Below are positions 53,276-63,150 of a stretch of 64,000 nucleotides of DNA, piece after piece. The translations under genes and the position numbers were made by a program. Source of the stretch: Saprospiraceae bacterium (GTDB lineage: Bacteria; Bacteroidota; Bacteroidia; Chitinophagales; Saprospiraceae); contig JAHDGF010000007.1 of NCBI GenBank assembly GCA_020627785.1, positions 61,729 through 125,728 on the forward strand, in the 5' to 3' direction. How positions within the stretch are numbered: the first letter of the stretch is position 1; each line of letters starts with the position of its first letter. The notes beneath the pieces are model-generated. The model was not told where the DNA came from and ran no database searches. It was given only the letters and a program-made list of their open reading frames with translations.

Positions 53276-56200
53276 GGATTAATTTTCTGGTGTGTGTCTG
53301 GCCATCTTTTCTAATCTTTAGGAAGTAGATTCCGTCGGCGATGTTATCTCTTTCCAAAATAATGGATTTCTCGGAGGAATTGAAGGTGTATTGTTTTATT
53401 TTATGTCCATCAAGACTAATTAGTTCTATCTCTGTAGATTTAAAGCCTAAAGAATTATAAATTCCGATGTGGCCTGCGGTTGGATTTGGAGTAATGATAA
53501 AATCCGTATTTTTGTTGCTGGTGCTAGAGACATCTCTACTTTCTATACAGCCATTTCCATACCCATCATGTGCTTCTGGTCCTCCTATTTTCTCTAAAAG
53601 TATGCGAGAAAAATAAACAGTAAATCCATAATCTTCAGGACATAGAATTGCTCGATCCATCAGTCTTTGTTTATTTTGGTTTATATAAGTATTTTGATTG
53701 GTTCTTTTAACTTCAACTAAATCTAAATATGCTTCAGTTAAGAATGTAAAATATTCATCTTCGGATCTGAAATTGGCTAAATCATTTATAATTTCATTTT
53801 GATTTTCAACAATCTTAGATTGAAATGATTCTTTGATGGCTGTAATTTTAGATTTATTTAGCAATATTTCATTTAACATGATTCTTACCTGCTCAGTATT
53901 TTCAGGATAGTCTTGTTGTATTGCTAAAATTTCTTTTTCAAGATTATTGATGTTCAAAAGATACTGCTGATAATCTTTTTTAAGCGATTCTTCCATTTCA
54001 TATAATTGTTCAATTTCTTGCTCATATTGAATAACTCTCAACATTGGTTCTTGTTCTTCTTCACTTAATTGTTCATTGATTAAAATTTGAATTTGATCAT
54101 AACAGTTTCTTATGAGTCCTGGGATTTGATTTTGGTAGAGTTCATAATATTCTAGGTTGTTAAGAACATCCATGATGGCAATCATTTGTTGAGAATGGCT
54201 TAATTCATTATCAGCGTTCGATAAAATGTCTTCCACGTAAGTAAGTAACATCTCACATGTAGGAACGACAGGATCTGGACAACAGGCTTTTATAGCCAAT
54301 ATGCTATTACAACAATAATGATCATCTCCATCTGGGTCATCATCATCAAAGTCATCATCACCAGGTGGATCATTAGTACCATCTCCATCTGGGTCGTCAT
54401 TATCAAAATCTGGATCACCAGTTCCATCATCATCGTCTCCAGGTTTAATTACTCCAATGCCAATTTCATTGTCATTATGAATAGGTGGATTAAATGGGTC
54501 ACTATTTCTGCAACTAAAGGCATTTGTGACCATGAATTGATCACTTTGAAACCAAATGTTCAAATTTCCAATCCCTGAATCTTGGGGCCTGATATTGAAA
54601 GTAGAACCCTGCAGAATAGGATCACCGGGATTAACAAGAAATTCTGACCCAGGCTCAAGCCCAGGCTCAATCTCCCCTTCAGAGCCGTCACTAAAGAGAT
54701 TGCCGGCATGGGGATTGGGGCCGATGGCACTACCCTTAACTATAAGGGCGGTGGGGTTTGTATGAGTATTTTGTGCGTAGGTTAATTCTACTTCGGAGGA
54801 GCAATTATTAAAACTTGTGCCAATATTTAAACCCTTTAAATTGTTACCACAAATAAAATGATCTGATGTTCCAAAAAATAAAATGTCAGTTCCACTATTA
54901 GTATTTGAAAAAATATTCATATCCCGAATGGATAAGGCCCCCGAAGGTCCAGTACTGGCAGCTATGCCAAATCCTTGAGAAGTAATTTCACTATTTTCTT
55001 TTCCTTGGATTTCAATTTTATTTGAATTTTGTATTAATACGCCAGTTTGTGTCGCTATTATTGATGGATCATTTATTTCTATTCTACTGCTTGAAAATAT
55101 TTTTACACCTCGATTCGCCGTAACATTTATATCTGGCCCAATTAAGGCAGAACTAAAGTTTGTATCGTTAATTTCTATTCCTGTTTGAGCAGTTATTGTT
55201 GAAGTTTGTAAATCAAGATTTGTTCCTGAACAATCATCAATATAGATTCCAAAATTTCCACTAACATTTATAGTTATATCTTGGAGAATTATTTGTGGAG
55301 ACCCTTCAATATCTCTAAGATTAATTCCTGAATGATCACCTCCAGTTATTTCAATATTTTTTAATCGTGTTGATAAATCTCCATCTATGGTAATCCCATA
55401 ATTTTCAATTGTCTCCTTAATTATAATGTTTTCAAATGTAGTTGTAGAGTTATCTCTTGTTCTTATCGGGTGACGTAAACCCTGAAATGTGGATATGCCA
55501 CTATCAACATATCTGAATATCATATTGCTAACATCAATACCAATTCCTCCTATTAGTCCAGGTGAGCCAATAAATTGATTATTTGAAAAAGTTGATCCAG
55601 GATTTAATACTCCATCTCTTCCCCAAATACCAGTATTGTTATTCGATAAAATTGAGTTATGAACAGAAAGAAGTGCGCCATCATCAGCACTAATTGCCAT
55701 CTGTGCATATGAAATACTAGAATTATCCAATAATTGAAAAGATGAATTTTGAACATTTATTCCTCTCCAAGCTTCGTTTGGATTGCAAGAACTAAACGTT
55801 GTATTAGATGCTAAAAAATTCCTCCCCTCTTCAATAACTATTTCTGAGTTTTCGTTTCCTACAAATTCACAATTAAAAACATTCAGATTTACGTCTATGA
55901 TTAAATTACCATTGAAGACGACCTGATACCCCAATAGGTCGAAAGAGTTATTTCCTCCAGTGAATGGGTTGGATGATAATATATTATTCCAATAATTCAC
56001 CCAAAATAACATAGAGCTATTATTAGTACCATCAATGAAAATAGTATTATTGTAATCTTCTTCAGTGGAAAGACAACTAGCATCAAATGCCGTGCAGTCT
56101 ACATTAATAACACCTGAACAGAATAAATTTACGCATTGATCATTGCTTACACATACTCTATAATTTCCATTAACAAAGGGTTGGAAATAATTCTCTCCTT

Positions 56201-59200
56201 CTATAGTGTATAAAACTTGAGTTACATTTCCAATGCCATCTAATTCCACAATCTCCCAGGTGTAAAACAGGTCTTCATCATTTCCAGTGATGCAATCTGC
56301 ATGTAGGGCGCAATCAGTTGTTGAAATTAATTGTGGTGTACAATCCATGCCACTTACAGACAGATCAGATGAAATAATATCTCCACAACTATTTAATGTT
56401 ACTGTATAGTTTCCACCTAAGTCAACGTAATAAACTATTTTGTTGTTTTCATTATCAACTTCTACATCTGTAAGGCCTGGACCAGAAATATTAAGTATAT
56501 CTCCAATATTATCTGGAATAGAACTTGAAAATGAAAAACTTATGGATCCAGATTCAGGAAGGCAAACATCCGTAATTTCAGCTTCAGGAATAGGTAATGT
56601 AGTTTTCTCATCTACAATAGAAAGGCCAGTACTACATAATAAAGTTGTGCAGACTTTTTCAACTTGAATAATGTAGTTTTTTCCAGGTATAAGTCCATCA
56701 ATTATAATACTATAGTTAGGGCCTAGATTGGTGTTTGCTTCATTTTCATCTATAACTTCTATAATTGGTGAGGGTGGATTAGTACAAGTTGCATCATTAA
56801 GAATGGCACTTATCGCAAATACATTCAAATTGGGATCAGTGTCTGTCCAACTCACCTCCATAGATGTTTCAGTAATATTATCAATATTTAAGTTCTGATT
56901 TACATCGAAACTGCAAGGATTCACTATGTCAATTTGTAAGTAGCAATCTAAGGAAACTACATCTCCAACAACAACATTATTGTTGTCGCAATTAATGGTT
57001 TCTTCATCATCGCAGCATATAGATTGCACGTAAACAGTATATGATAAGTTGGGGTCAACGTTTTCAAAATGCATAGTCCCATAACCATATGGACAAATAG
57101 AATTAGTGTATACAGTACCTACATCTAATACGGGATTGTTAATAAAATTATTTAAACAGCCTGTGTTATCTGAAGTACATACAATCATATTAGTGCTTGC
57201 ATTAATGGAATTGGGCATCAAGTAAAAATTATGAGAATATACTCCAGGACTCGGATCGTAAAATACAACTATCTTATCACCACAATGTTCTGCACTTATA
57301 AAATTGGGCGGTTGACAATCAGTATAGTTTGTGGTTGAAATTGTAGGGTCTTGAGTTTGTGGCCAAGGAGTTTGGCATGGATCACTACAATTATTTATGA
57401 TTCTATATTCTACTTCAACTCCACCTGCGCATGCTTCAGTTGGCCCGAAGTTGATATGATCATTTATGTTTATAATTCCTCCTAGGGTACTATGACACAT
57501 ACTCCATTCAGTTTCATTGGCATATTTATATCTATATTCAATATGACTGATTGATTCGATATCTCCGTTAATTTGAAAATCTAAATTCACAAATCGCCCT
57601 TCTGTGCAAATTGTAAGGTCTGCGGTGGCTCCTGCTTGTCCTGTTATAGATCCAACATCAAAGAGGAAAATATCACTGTATACTCTTGTAAAACAATTCA
57701 TTGCGCCATCAGCAAAAAAATCTAAGCCTGGATTTGCATAGCTTCTTTCTAAGTTAGCAGTAACTGCAATAAATTGTGCAGCGTTTGGAATAGGAGCCAT
57801 TGGAAAATTTTCAAAAGCGGAGGTGAAATCTGTTCCATTTGGAAATAAATTTTCATTACCAATAAATGGAATTATTTCAACAGTTCCAGCTTGACTTAGA
57901 CTATCATATTTAGCTTGCGTTAATGGAATCACAAGGGTCTGAAGCCGATCATCAAACTCAAAATTTGTAAAACTTTCTGGTTGCACAAAGCAACTGGAAG
58001 CTATCACATTAGTTACATCTAGTTCTGTGAAAAGATTAGGATTCTCAGATATTACGCCACTTTCTGTTAGAAAATCTTGACCATTGGCTGAACAATTTAG
58101 TGGTATAGTAATTACCCATACTAAACCTATGTCTGTGCTATGAAGATTAGCATTATTACTTTCATTGAAATGAAAATATACAAAGCCATTGTTCGGACGA
58201 TAAATGTTTACAAAATTATTATTCAATGTATCTAATGACATCAGATCCTGTCCAACAGAAAAAATTACGTCATCGTCATTAAATCCGAAATCTTGAATTG
58301 TAAAAACAAGATCACATTCGGTAGCAGTTACTTCTACATCTAAAGGAATAGTTGATCCATTAACTAGTATGTCATTTTCTGTCAAAACATTAAAGCCGTC
58401 TCCAACGGTTGAGCAATCATTTGTATCACAGCTAGGTTTAACCCGAAAGGTATAAGTGTCAATTTCTAAATCGTCATTAGAGTATATTGGTTGGTTTACG
58501 CAACCATTATCAACGATTTCTCCTGCGGAATTAAGTAGTTCAAAAGTATATTGCGGAGTACCTTGATCTGACCAAGACAATTGTATAGAGCATGGACCTG
58601 TGTTTATTTGATTTAGTGTAGGGGCAAAGTATTCTTGATAATATTCTCCAACTCCAACTTCTGCCCAAGCATTTACCATTGAAATGTAACAATCATTACA
58701 TCCGGATGTATTGTGAAAATATGCTAAAGTCTGTTGTCTAAATGAAGGATAATCACATATTATTCCGTTGTCTGTACTAAAACTATTTAAAATAAATTCT
58801 AGTAATTCCTCCCAATTCCATTCACAAGCTTGTGAAGTAAGGTATGCCCAGTGTCCTCCGGTTAGCCCTCTATTATGAAAATTATTGGAATAATAATCTG
58901 GATGATTATAAATAAGATTTGCTGGTAGTGTAAAATCCAAATCTCTGTAACCATAGAAATTCCAGGGCTCAGGCTTATTAGGTAAAATTATATTCTCAAT
59001 TGATATTCCAATGATGTCGCATAAAGCTTCCTTTATTGCTGAATTATCCATTCCAGCTGTATTTAACATTGGAAAATTATTATTAACATATAAATGGGAT
59101 AATTCATGGACAATAACATCCGGCGCAAAATCAGGTGTTACAGCCGGTATAGACATTCCATAATCGTTGTAAGGTGTTATTGGTTCATCCGTTTCATTTG

Positions 59201-59597
59201 CATGTACATCTGGGAAAAAGGGATTTAAGTCTGAATTGATATAACAAGTTGGTGAGTTTGTGAGAAATTCATAATCTAAGTCACAAAAAATTTCTTGGGT
59301 CCGATGAGCGACCAAAAAAGCTTCAAGCCCAGCTCTCTCTAAATCCATGGCATCATTCCAGTTGTTGTCATCATTATCTACTATTTCATCAGAATCTAAA
59401 TTTATGACTTGAAATAGATTACTACTTAATTCAAAGCCTGTGCCATCAGCTGCCGTACATAAATTTGTTGTATAATTTAATCCAGACTGGGTTGCATAAT
59501 TTAGTGTACAATCCGTATTAATCGAAAGGGGGCACTGAGACCTCAAACTTTGAGAAATAAGGAGCAAAGAACAAATAATAATAATGTGCTGTTTCAT
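53262..59597 (-). CDS. Giant T9SS-exported protein: M4-like metalloprotease, beta-sandwich repeats, beta-helix, coiled coil
   Basis: The ATG at 59597 gives MKQHIIIICSLLLISQSLRSQ, a good signal peptide; the ATG at 59618 only adds seven residues and lies in a palindrome. The 2112-residue order is: a gluzincin protease domain (about 30-330) with HELSH (164-168), E190 in IKEALCDIIG and a possible catalytic H241 (HNRGLTGGH), as in M4 enzymes; fibronectin III-like and other beta domains (about 330-1200); parallel beta-helix (about 1230-1560); an Asp-rich linker near 1730-1765 from a 57-bp repeat; a helical coiled-coil region (about 1780-1970); and a type A sorting domain (ITPNPTAGHIGIYNS to LILVNN). 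The protease half could mature other surface proteins, but activity is unproven. Confidence 0.85.
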   Translation of the reverse strand: MKQHIIIICSLLLISQSLRSQCPLSINTDCTLNYATQSGLNYTTNLCTAADGTGFELSSNLFQVINLDSDEIVDNDDNNWNDAMDLERAGLEAFLVAHRTQEIFCDLDYEFLTNSPTCYINSDLNPFFPDVHANETDEPITPYNDYGMSIPAVTPDFAPDVIVHELSHLYVNNNFPMLNTAGMDNSAIKEALCDIIGISIENIILPNKPEPWNFYGYRDLDFTLPANLIYNHPDYYSNNFHNRGLTGGHWAYLTSQACEWNWEELLEFILNSFSTDNGIICDYPSFRQQTLAYFHNTSGCNDCYISMVNAWAEVGVGEYYQEYFAPTLNQINTGPCSIQLSWSDQGTPQYTFELLNSAGEIVDNGCVNQPIYSNDDLEIDTYTFRVKPSCDTNDCSTVGDGFNVLTENDILVNGSTIPLDVEVTATECDLVFTIQDFGFNDDDVIFSVGQDLMSLDTLNNNFVNIYRPNNGFVYFHFNESNNANLHSTDIGLVWVITIPLNCSANGQDFLTESGVISENPNLFTELDVTNVIASSCFVQPESFTNFEFDDRLQTLVIPLTQAKYDSLSQAGTVEIIPFIGNENLFPNGTDFTSAFENFPMAPIPNAAQFIAVTANLERSYANPGLDFFADGAMNCFTRVYSDIFLFDVGSITGQAGATADLTICTEGRFVNLDFQINGDIESISHIEYRYKYANETEWSMCHSTLGGIININDHINFGPTEACAGGVEVEYRIINNCSDPCQTPWPQTQDPTISTTNYTDCQPPNFISAEHCGDKIVVFYDPSPGVYSHNFYLMPNSINASTNMIVCTSDNTGCLNNFINNPVLDVGTVYTNSICPYGYGTMHFENVDPNLSYTVYVQSICCDDEETINCDNNNVVVGDVVSLDCYLQIDIVNPCSFDVNQNLNIDNITETSMEVSWTDTDPNLNVFAISAILNDATCTNPPSPIIEVIDENEANTNLGPNYSIIIDGLIPGKNYIIQVEKVCTTLLCSTGLSIVDEKTTLPIPEAEITDVCLPESGSISFSFSSSIPDNIGDILNISGPGLTDVEVDNENNKIVYYVDLGGNYTVTLNSCGDIISSDLSVSGMDCTPQLISTTDCALHADCITGNDEDLFYTWEIVELDGIGNVTQVLYTIEGENYFQPFVNGNYRVCVSNDQCVNLFCSGVINVDCTAFDASCLSTEEDYNNTIFIDGTNNSSMLFWVNYWNNILSSNPFTGGNNSFDLLGYQVVFNGNLIIDVNLNVFNCEFVGNENSEIVIEEGRNFLASNTTFSSCNPNEAWRGINVQNSSFQLLDNSSISYAQMAISADDGALLSVHNSILSNNNTGIWGRDGVLNPGSTFSNNQFIGSPGLIGGIGIDVSNMIFRYVDSGISTFQGLRHPIRTRDNSTTTFENIIIKETIENYGITIDGDLSTRLKNIEITGGDHSGINLRDIEGSPQIILQDITINVSGNFGIYIDDCSGTNLDLQTSTITAQTGIEINDTNFSSALIGPDINVTANRGVKIFSSSRIEINDPSIIATQTGVLIQNSNKIEIQGKENSEITSQGFGIAASTGPSGALSIRDMNIFSNTNSGTDILFFGTSDHFICGNNLKGLNIGTSFNNCSSEVELTYAQNTHTNPTALIVKGSAIGPNPHAGNLFSDGSEGEIEPGLEPGSEFLVNPGDPILQGSTFNIRPQDSGIGNLNIWFQSDQFMVTNAFSCRNSDPFNPPIHNDNEIGIGVIKPGDDDDGTGDPDFDNDDPDGDGTNDPPGDDDFDDDDPDGDDHYCCNSILAIKACCPDPVVPTCEMLLTYVEDILSNADNELSHSQQMIAIMDVLNNLEYYELYQNQIPGLIRNCYDQIQILINEQLSEEEQEPMLRVIQYEQEIEQLYEMEESLKKDYQQYLLNINNLEKEILAIQQDYPENTEQVRIMLNEILLNKSKITAIKESFQSKIVENQNEIINDLANFRSEDEYFTFLTEAYLDLVEVKRTNQNTYINQNKQRLMDRAILCPEDYGFTVYFSRILLEKIGGPEAHDGYGNGCIESRDVSSTSNKNTDFIITPNPTAGHIGIYNSLGFKSTEIELISLDGHKIKQYTFNSSEKSIILERDNIADGIYFLKIRKDGQTHTRKLILVNN
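54324..54437. repeat. 57-bp imperfect tandem repeat encoding an Asp-rich linker
   Basis: Two units beginning ATCTCCATCTGGGTC (54324 and 54381, plus strand) are 57 bp apart, 19 codons. On the coding minus strand they encode DDP/DGDGT-type acidic runs, likely a calcium-binding flexible linker. Confidence 0.65.
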
Positions 59598-59608
59598 GAT
59601 TTTATAGT

Positions 59609-59624
59609 TTTGAGACATCTCAAA
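59609..59624. promoter_or_regulatory. Palindrome TTTGAGA-CA-TCTCAAA before the giant protease gene
   Basis: A perfect 7-bp inverted repeat with a 2-bp centre lies 12 nt upstream of the preferred ATG (59597). It could be an operator or a small mRNA-leader hairpin; no matching regulator family was recognised. Confidence 0.4.
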
Positions 59625-59730
59625 CTAAGCAATCAAAACAACAGATTTTATTTTCTATAATTTAGATTTTGTAATGTGAATTAACAGATATTAAATTTAT
59701 TGATTTAATGAAAATTTATTTTATCGAGCA

Positions 59731-62700
59731 TTACCGTATCACCGGCGCCCCTATCTTCACCAATCTTTTCTTCAATCCTGGAATCATTGCATCTAAATTA
59801 TTCAGGTCTGCTGATATTCCTTTTAATTGATCAATGGCACGATTCAAGGCCTTTTTATGATTACCGGTAGGGCCGTAGGTGCTGTTCAAGGCAGTCCAAC
59901 CTACGATCTGGCCATTGCCAGGCGTTGGGTTATTCTTCTCACCAATTTCTCCTTTACTTTTGTTGCCTCTCAATTGAGTTTCTATGTTCAATAAATCAGC
60001 CTTCAATTTTTTAATGTCCTTGTATAGTTCCGCGTCTAAACTACTGGCATTTCCATAGGCCTTGAGCATGGCTGTGACCGTTTTGTTGGCATCGTTAAAC
60101 ATGCTGTTTGTCATGGTTAAATCTGTAGAGAACTGTTCGTAGGTTTTTCTGAAAGCTGTCATTTCTTCATAACTAGCACCCTTCAGCGTAGGCTCAAGCA
60201 ACGGGGCAACTTCAAAGGTCTGAGGACCATCGATGATTGTTTCTACGCCATCTTTGAATTCAACCAAGTTAGCCGTGTAGGTTCCTGGAGTAGCTAAGTA
60301 GCCTCTTCCAGTATCTCTCCAGCTACGTTGTCTCTTTTTTGCATTGATGTCAATTACGGCTTTAGATGCTACGTCCAATTCCCAGTTCACTCGATTGATT
60401 CCTTTCTTGCTAGGTGCATTTATCCGTTTTACTAAATTTCCTCCACCATCAGATATGATTATTTGAATCACCGCTTTTTCCTCATTCGACTCTTCATCGA
60501 GTTGGTCCCAACCAGGAAAACTAATGTCTCTATCTTTTGCTTCTTTTTCACTTTCTTTTCTCAAGTCCTTTTTGGACTTATATTCTTCGGAAAGAAAATA
60601 AGTGAAGTTTGCTCCGAATGGCGGGTTAGGCGCTACGTAAGTCGCATCTCCCTGTCCATAGATCGCACCGACTTCTTTGTACCAATCGGCGTCCTTAATA
60701 GGGAATAGGGTACCCTTTGATTTGGCGACGTCATTATTGATGGATCTCAAGACACTAATATCGTCCAGTATGTAAAAGCCTCGACCAAAAGAAGCTGCCA
60801 CAAGATCATCTTCTCTTCTTTGAATGGTAAGGTCTCTAAAGGAAATGGTCGGTAGTCCTCCCTTCAATTGATTCCAATATCCCCCACCATTGTTAGAGAA
60901 GTAAATGCCAAATTCTGTGGCGATGAAAAGTAAATTGGGATCTACATGATCTTGGACAATTCTCCAGACCATTAATTTTTCCGGTAGATTACTGGTAATG
61001 TTTTTCCAAGTATTCCCTCTATCTGTACTCTTGAAAAGGTATGGTTTATAATCTCCATATTTGTGATTGTCAAAGGCCGCATAAACAGTTCCTCCTTCAT
61101 GAAGGTCTCCACGTAGGTCATTGACAAAAGCGGTTGAAGGTAAACCAGAAATTCTTCCGTAGTCAACCTTACGCCAGTTATCCCCTCCATCTTCTGTAAC
61201 CTGAATGATGCCATCATCGGTGCCGGCATATAATAGATTTTCGTCTTGACTTGACTCTGCAAGCGAAGTGATGGTGTTGTAATTTGACATGGCGTCTACA
61301 TCCCATGGGTTATCCCAGCTCTGCTTTCGTCCCATGATGGGAAGTTCAATTCTATTTTGATTTTTGCTTAGGTCTGTACTGATTGCTGTCCAGTCATCTC
61401 CTCTATTGTCTGATCTCCACACCCGCTGAGATGCAAAGTATAATCTCGTAGGATCATGTTGACTCACAAGTATGGGCGCATCCCAGTTAAACCTTTCGTA
61501 AGGCTCATCTGGGCCTACCTCTGGACGGATGTATACAGACTCACGCGTCTTGTGGTCTATTCTCCAGAGAAAGCCTTCTTGAAATTCTCCATATGAAATA
61601 TTTGGGTTACCTGGCTCTGTCGCAGACTGATGTCCGTCAGCTCCTAAAACAATCTGCCAGTCGCGATTCATAATTCCGTTGGCTCTCATCGTTCTGGATG
61701 GACCTTTGTGTGATCCATTATCCTGCGTACCTCCATAGACATTGTAGAACGGTTCCGCATCATCAACAGCAAGTTTGTAATATTGTGTCAATGGAAGATT
61801 TCCTACATGCTTCCAAGTTTTTGTTCGATCAAAAGTTTCATAGAGACCACCATCTGTGCCCATGATTACATATTCAGGGTCATTTGCTCTCCAGGCGATC
61901 GCATGGGTATCCACATGTTTATTTTTTTCATTCATCTGGTAATAGGTCTTACCATGATCATCAGAAATTAATACATAGTTGTTCATCAGATAAATGCGCC
62001 CTTCGGTGTGAGGATCTGCATACAATTCTTGATAGTAGTGTGGTCCTGTTCCACCGGAAACCATATCACTTTGTTTGACCCAAGAGCTTCCTCTGTTCGT
62101 CGACATCCAGAGTCCACCTTTTTTTCGATCCAATTCAACCACTGCATAAATCTTATCTGGATTGAAAGGGGACATGGCCAATCCAATTTTCCCTAAATTA
62201 CTCATAGGAAGACCCGACTTTAATTTTTCCCAAGTCTCTCCACCATCAGTACTTCTATGGATTCCTGATCCCGGTCCACCACCCATGTAGGCCGCGACGG
62301 TACGATGTCGGTCCCAAGTTGCGCAATACAATAAGTCTGGATTCCTTGGGTCCATGAGTAAATCGGTAGCACCTGTCCATTCATCATTTCCGAGGGTGCG
62401 TTTCCAAGTGTCTCCACCATCCGTTGATTTGTACAATCCTCTTTCTCCGCCTTTACTCCAAAGCGGTCCTTGTGAAGCGACCCAGAGGATATTGGAATTT
62501 TCTGGGTGTACAATTATTTTTGATAAGTGCTCGGAGTTTTTGAGCCCCTTATTTTTCCATGAGCTTCCGCCATCATAACTCACATATATCCCATCTCCGA
62601 ATCCAACATGACGTCCCCCCACATTTTCTCCAGTACCCAGCCATACCGTATGTGGGTTACTAGGATCTAAAGTGATGCACCCGATAGAGTAGGTCGATTG

Positions 62701-62955
62701 ATTTTCAAAGATCGGTGTCCAGGTGGTTCCTGCATTGGTTGTTTTCCACACATTTCCAGACCCGACTGCTACGTACATGATGTTTTGGTTTTCTGGATGA
62801 ATGGCAATGTCTGCAATTCTACCAGAGGTCAGTGATGGTCCGATACATCTAAATTTTAGTCCATTAAAGGTGGATGATTTTAGAAAGGTCGAATCCATTT
62901 GCGCTAAGCTAAAATGACTGCATAGGATTGCAACGAATAGTATTATATATCTCAT
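59731..62955 (-). CDS. Secreted BNR/sortilin-type beta-propeller protein
   Basis: The 1074-residue protein has a signal peptide ending FSLAQ. Two beta-propellers (about 25-720) are built from BNR/Asp-box and VPS10-like repeats: NVWKTTNAGTTWTPIF, GIYVSYDGGSSWKN, GLYKSTDGGDTWKR, GIHRSTDGGETW and FKSTDRGNTWKN. A C-terminal region follows with a beta domain (IINAKK/GTYTANLVEF-like) and a helical end (about 920-1074). Homologues are often labelled glycosyl hydrolase, but no catalytic acid pair is apparent. There is no T9SS sorting domain. Minus strand, with its own -7 box. Confidence 0.85.
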   Translation of the reverse strand: MRYIILFVAILCSHFSLAQMDSTFLKSSTFNGLKFRCIGPSLTSGRIADIAIHPENQNIMYVAVGSGNVWKTTNAGTTWTPIFENQSTYSIGCITLDPSNPHTVWLGTGENVGGRHVGFGDGIYVSYDGGSSWKNKGLKNSEHLSKIIVHPENSNILWVASQGPLWSKGGERGLYKSTDGGDTWKRTLGNDEWTGATDLLMDPRNPDLLYCATWDRHRTVAAYMGGGPGSGIHRSTDGGETWEKLKSGLPMSNLGKIGLAMSPFNPDKIYAVVELDRKKGGLWMSTNRGSSWVKQSDMVSGGTGPHYYQELYADPHTEGRIYLMNNYVLISDDHGKTYYQMNEKNKHVDTHAIAWRANDPEYVIMGTDGGLYETFDRTKTWKHVGNLPLTQYYKLAVDDAEPFYNVYGGTQDNGSHKGPSRTMRANGIMNRDWQIVLGADGHQSATEPGNPNISYGEFQEGFLWRIDHKTRESVYIRPEVGPDEPYERFNWDAPILVSQHDPTRLYFASQRVWRSDNRGDDWTAISTDLSKNQNRIELPIMGRKQSWDNPWDVDAMSNYNTITSLAESSQDENLLYAGTDDGIIQVTEDGGDNWRKVDYGRISGLPSTAFVNDLRGDLHEGGTVYAAFDNHKYGDYKPYLFKSTDRGNTWKNITSNLPEKLMVWRIVQDHVDPNLLFIATEFGIYFSNNGGGYWNQLKGGLPTISFRDLTIQRREDDLVAASFGRGFYILDDISVLRSINNDVAKSKGTLFPIKDADWYKEVGAIYGQGDATYVAPNPPFGANFTYFLSEEYKSKKDLRKESEKEAKDRDISFPGWDQLDEESNEEKAVIQIIISDGGGNLVKRINAPSKKGINRVNWELDVASKAVIDINAKKRQRSWRDTGRGYLATPGTYTANLVEFKDGVETIIDGPQTFEVAPLLEPTLKGASYEEMTAFRKTYEQFSTDLTMTNSMFNDANKTVTAMLKAYGNASSLDAELYKDIKKLKADLLNIETQLRGNKSKGEIGEKNNPTPGNGQIVGWTALNSTYGPTGNHKKALNRAIDQLKGISADLNNLDAMIPGLKKRLVKIGAPVIR

Positions 62956-62983
62956 GGTTTATAGGTTTTGATCTGCCTGATGG

Positions 62984-62991
62984 CAAATGTA
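62984..62991 (-). promoter_or_regulatory. -7 box TACATTTG of the BNR-propeller gene
   Basis: On the minus strand the sequence is TACATTTG, a perfect TAnnTTTG, 28 nt before the ATG at 62955. No clear -33 element was seen. Confidence 0.4.
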
Positions 62992-63150
62992 TTTCTAGCT
63001 AGTAAGATAAGTAATTTTGAGAAGACTGATTTTATAGAAATAAATCAAAAAGATTACCGTCCCATGAGGGACAATTCAAAAGGTTAAATCTTAGATATTT
63101 ATCATAAATTCAGAGGAGGAATCGAAGCTGTTGCTATAAATTTCTGATGA

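Noticed and set aside
62354..62578. Plus-strand frames within the BNR-propeller gene
   Set aside because: Several small frames here are antisense to regular Asp-box repeats and have no independent support.
63001..63080. GTCCC-ATGA-GGGAC hairpin as terminator of the FG-GAP gene
   Set aside because: The stem is only 5 bp and the T run on the minus strand begins about 7 nt after it; too weak to list as a terminator.
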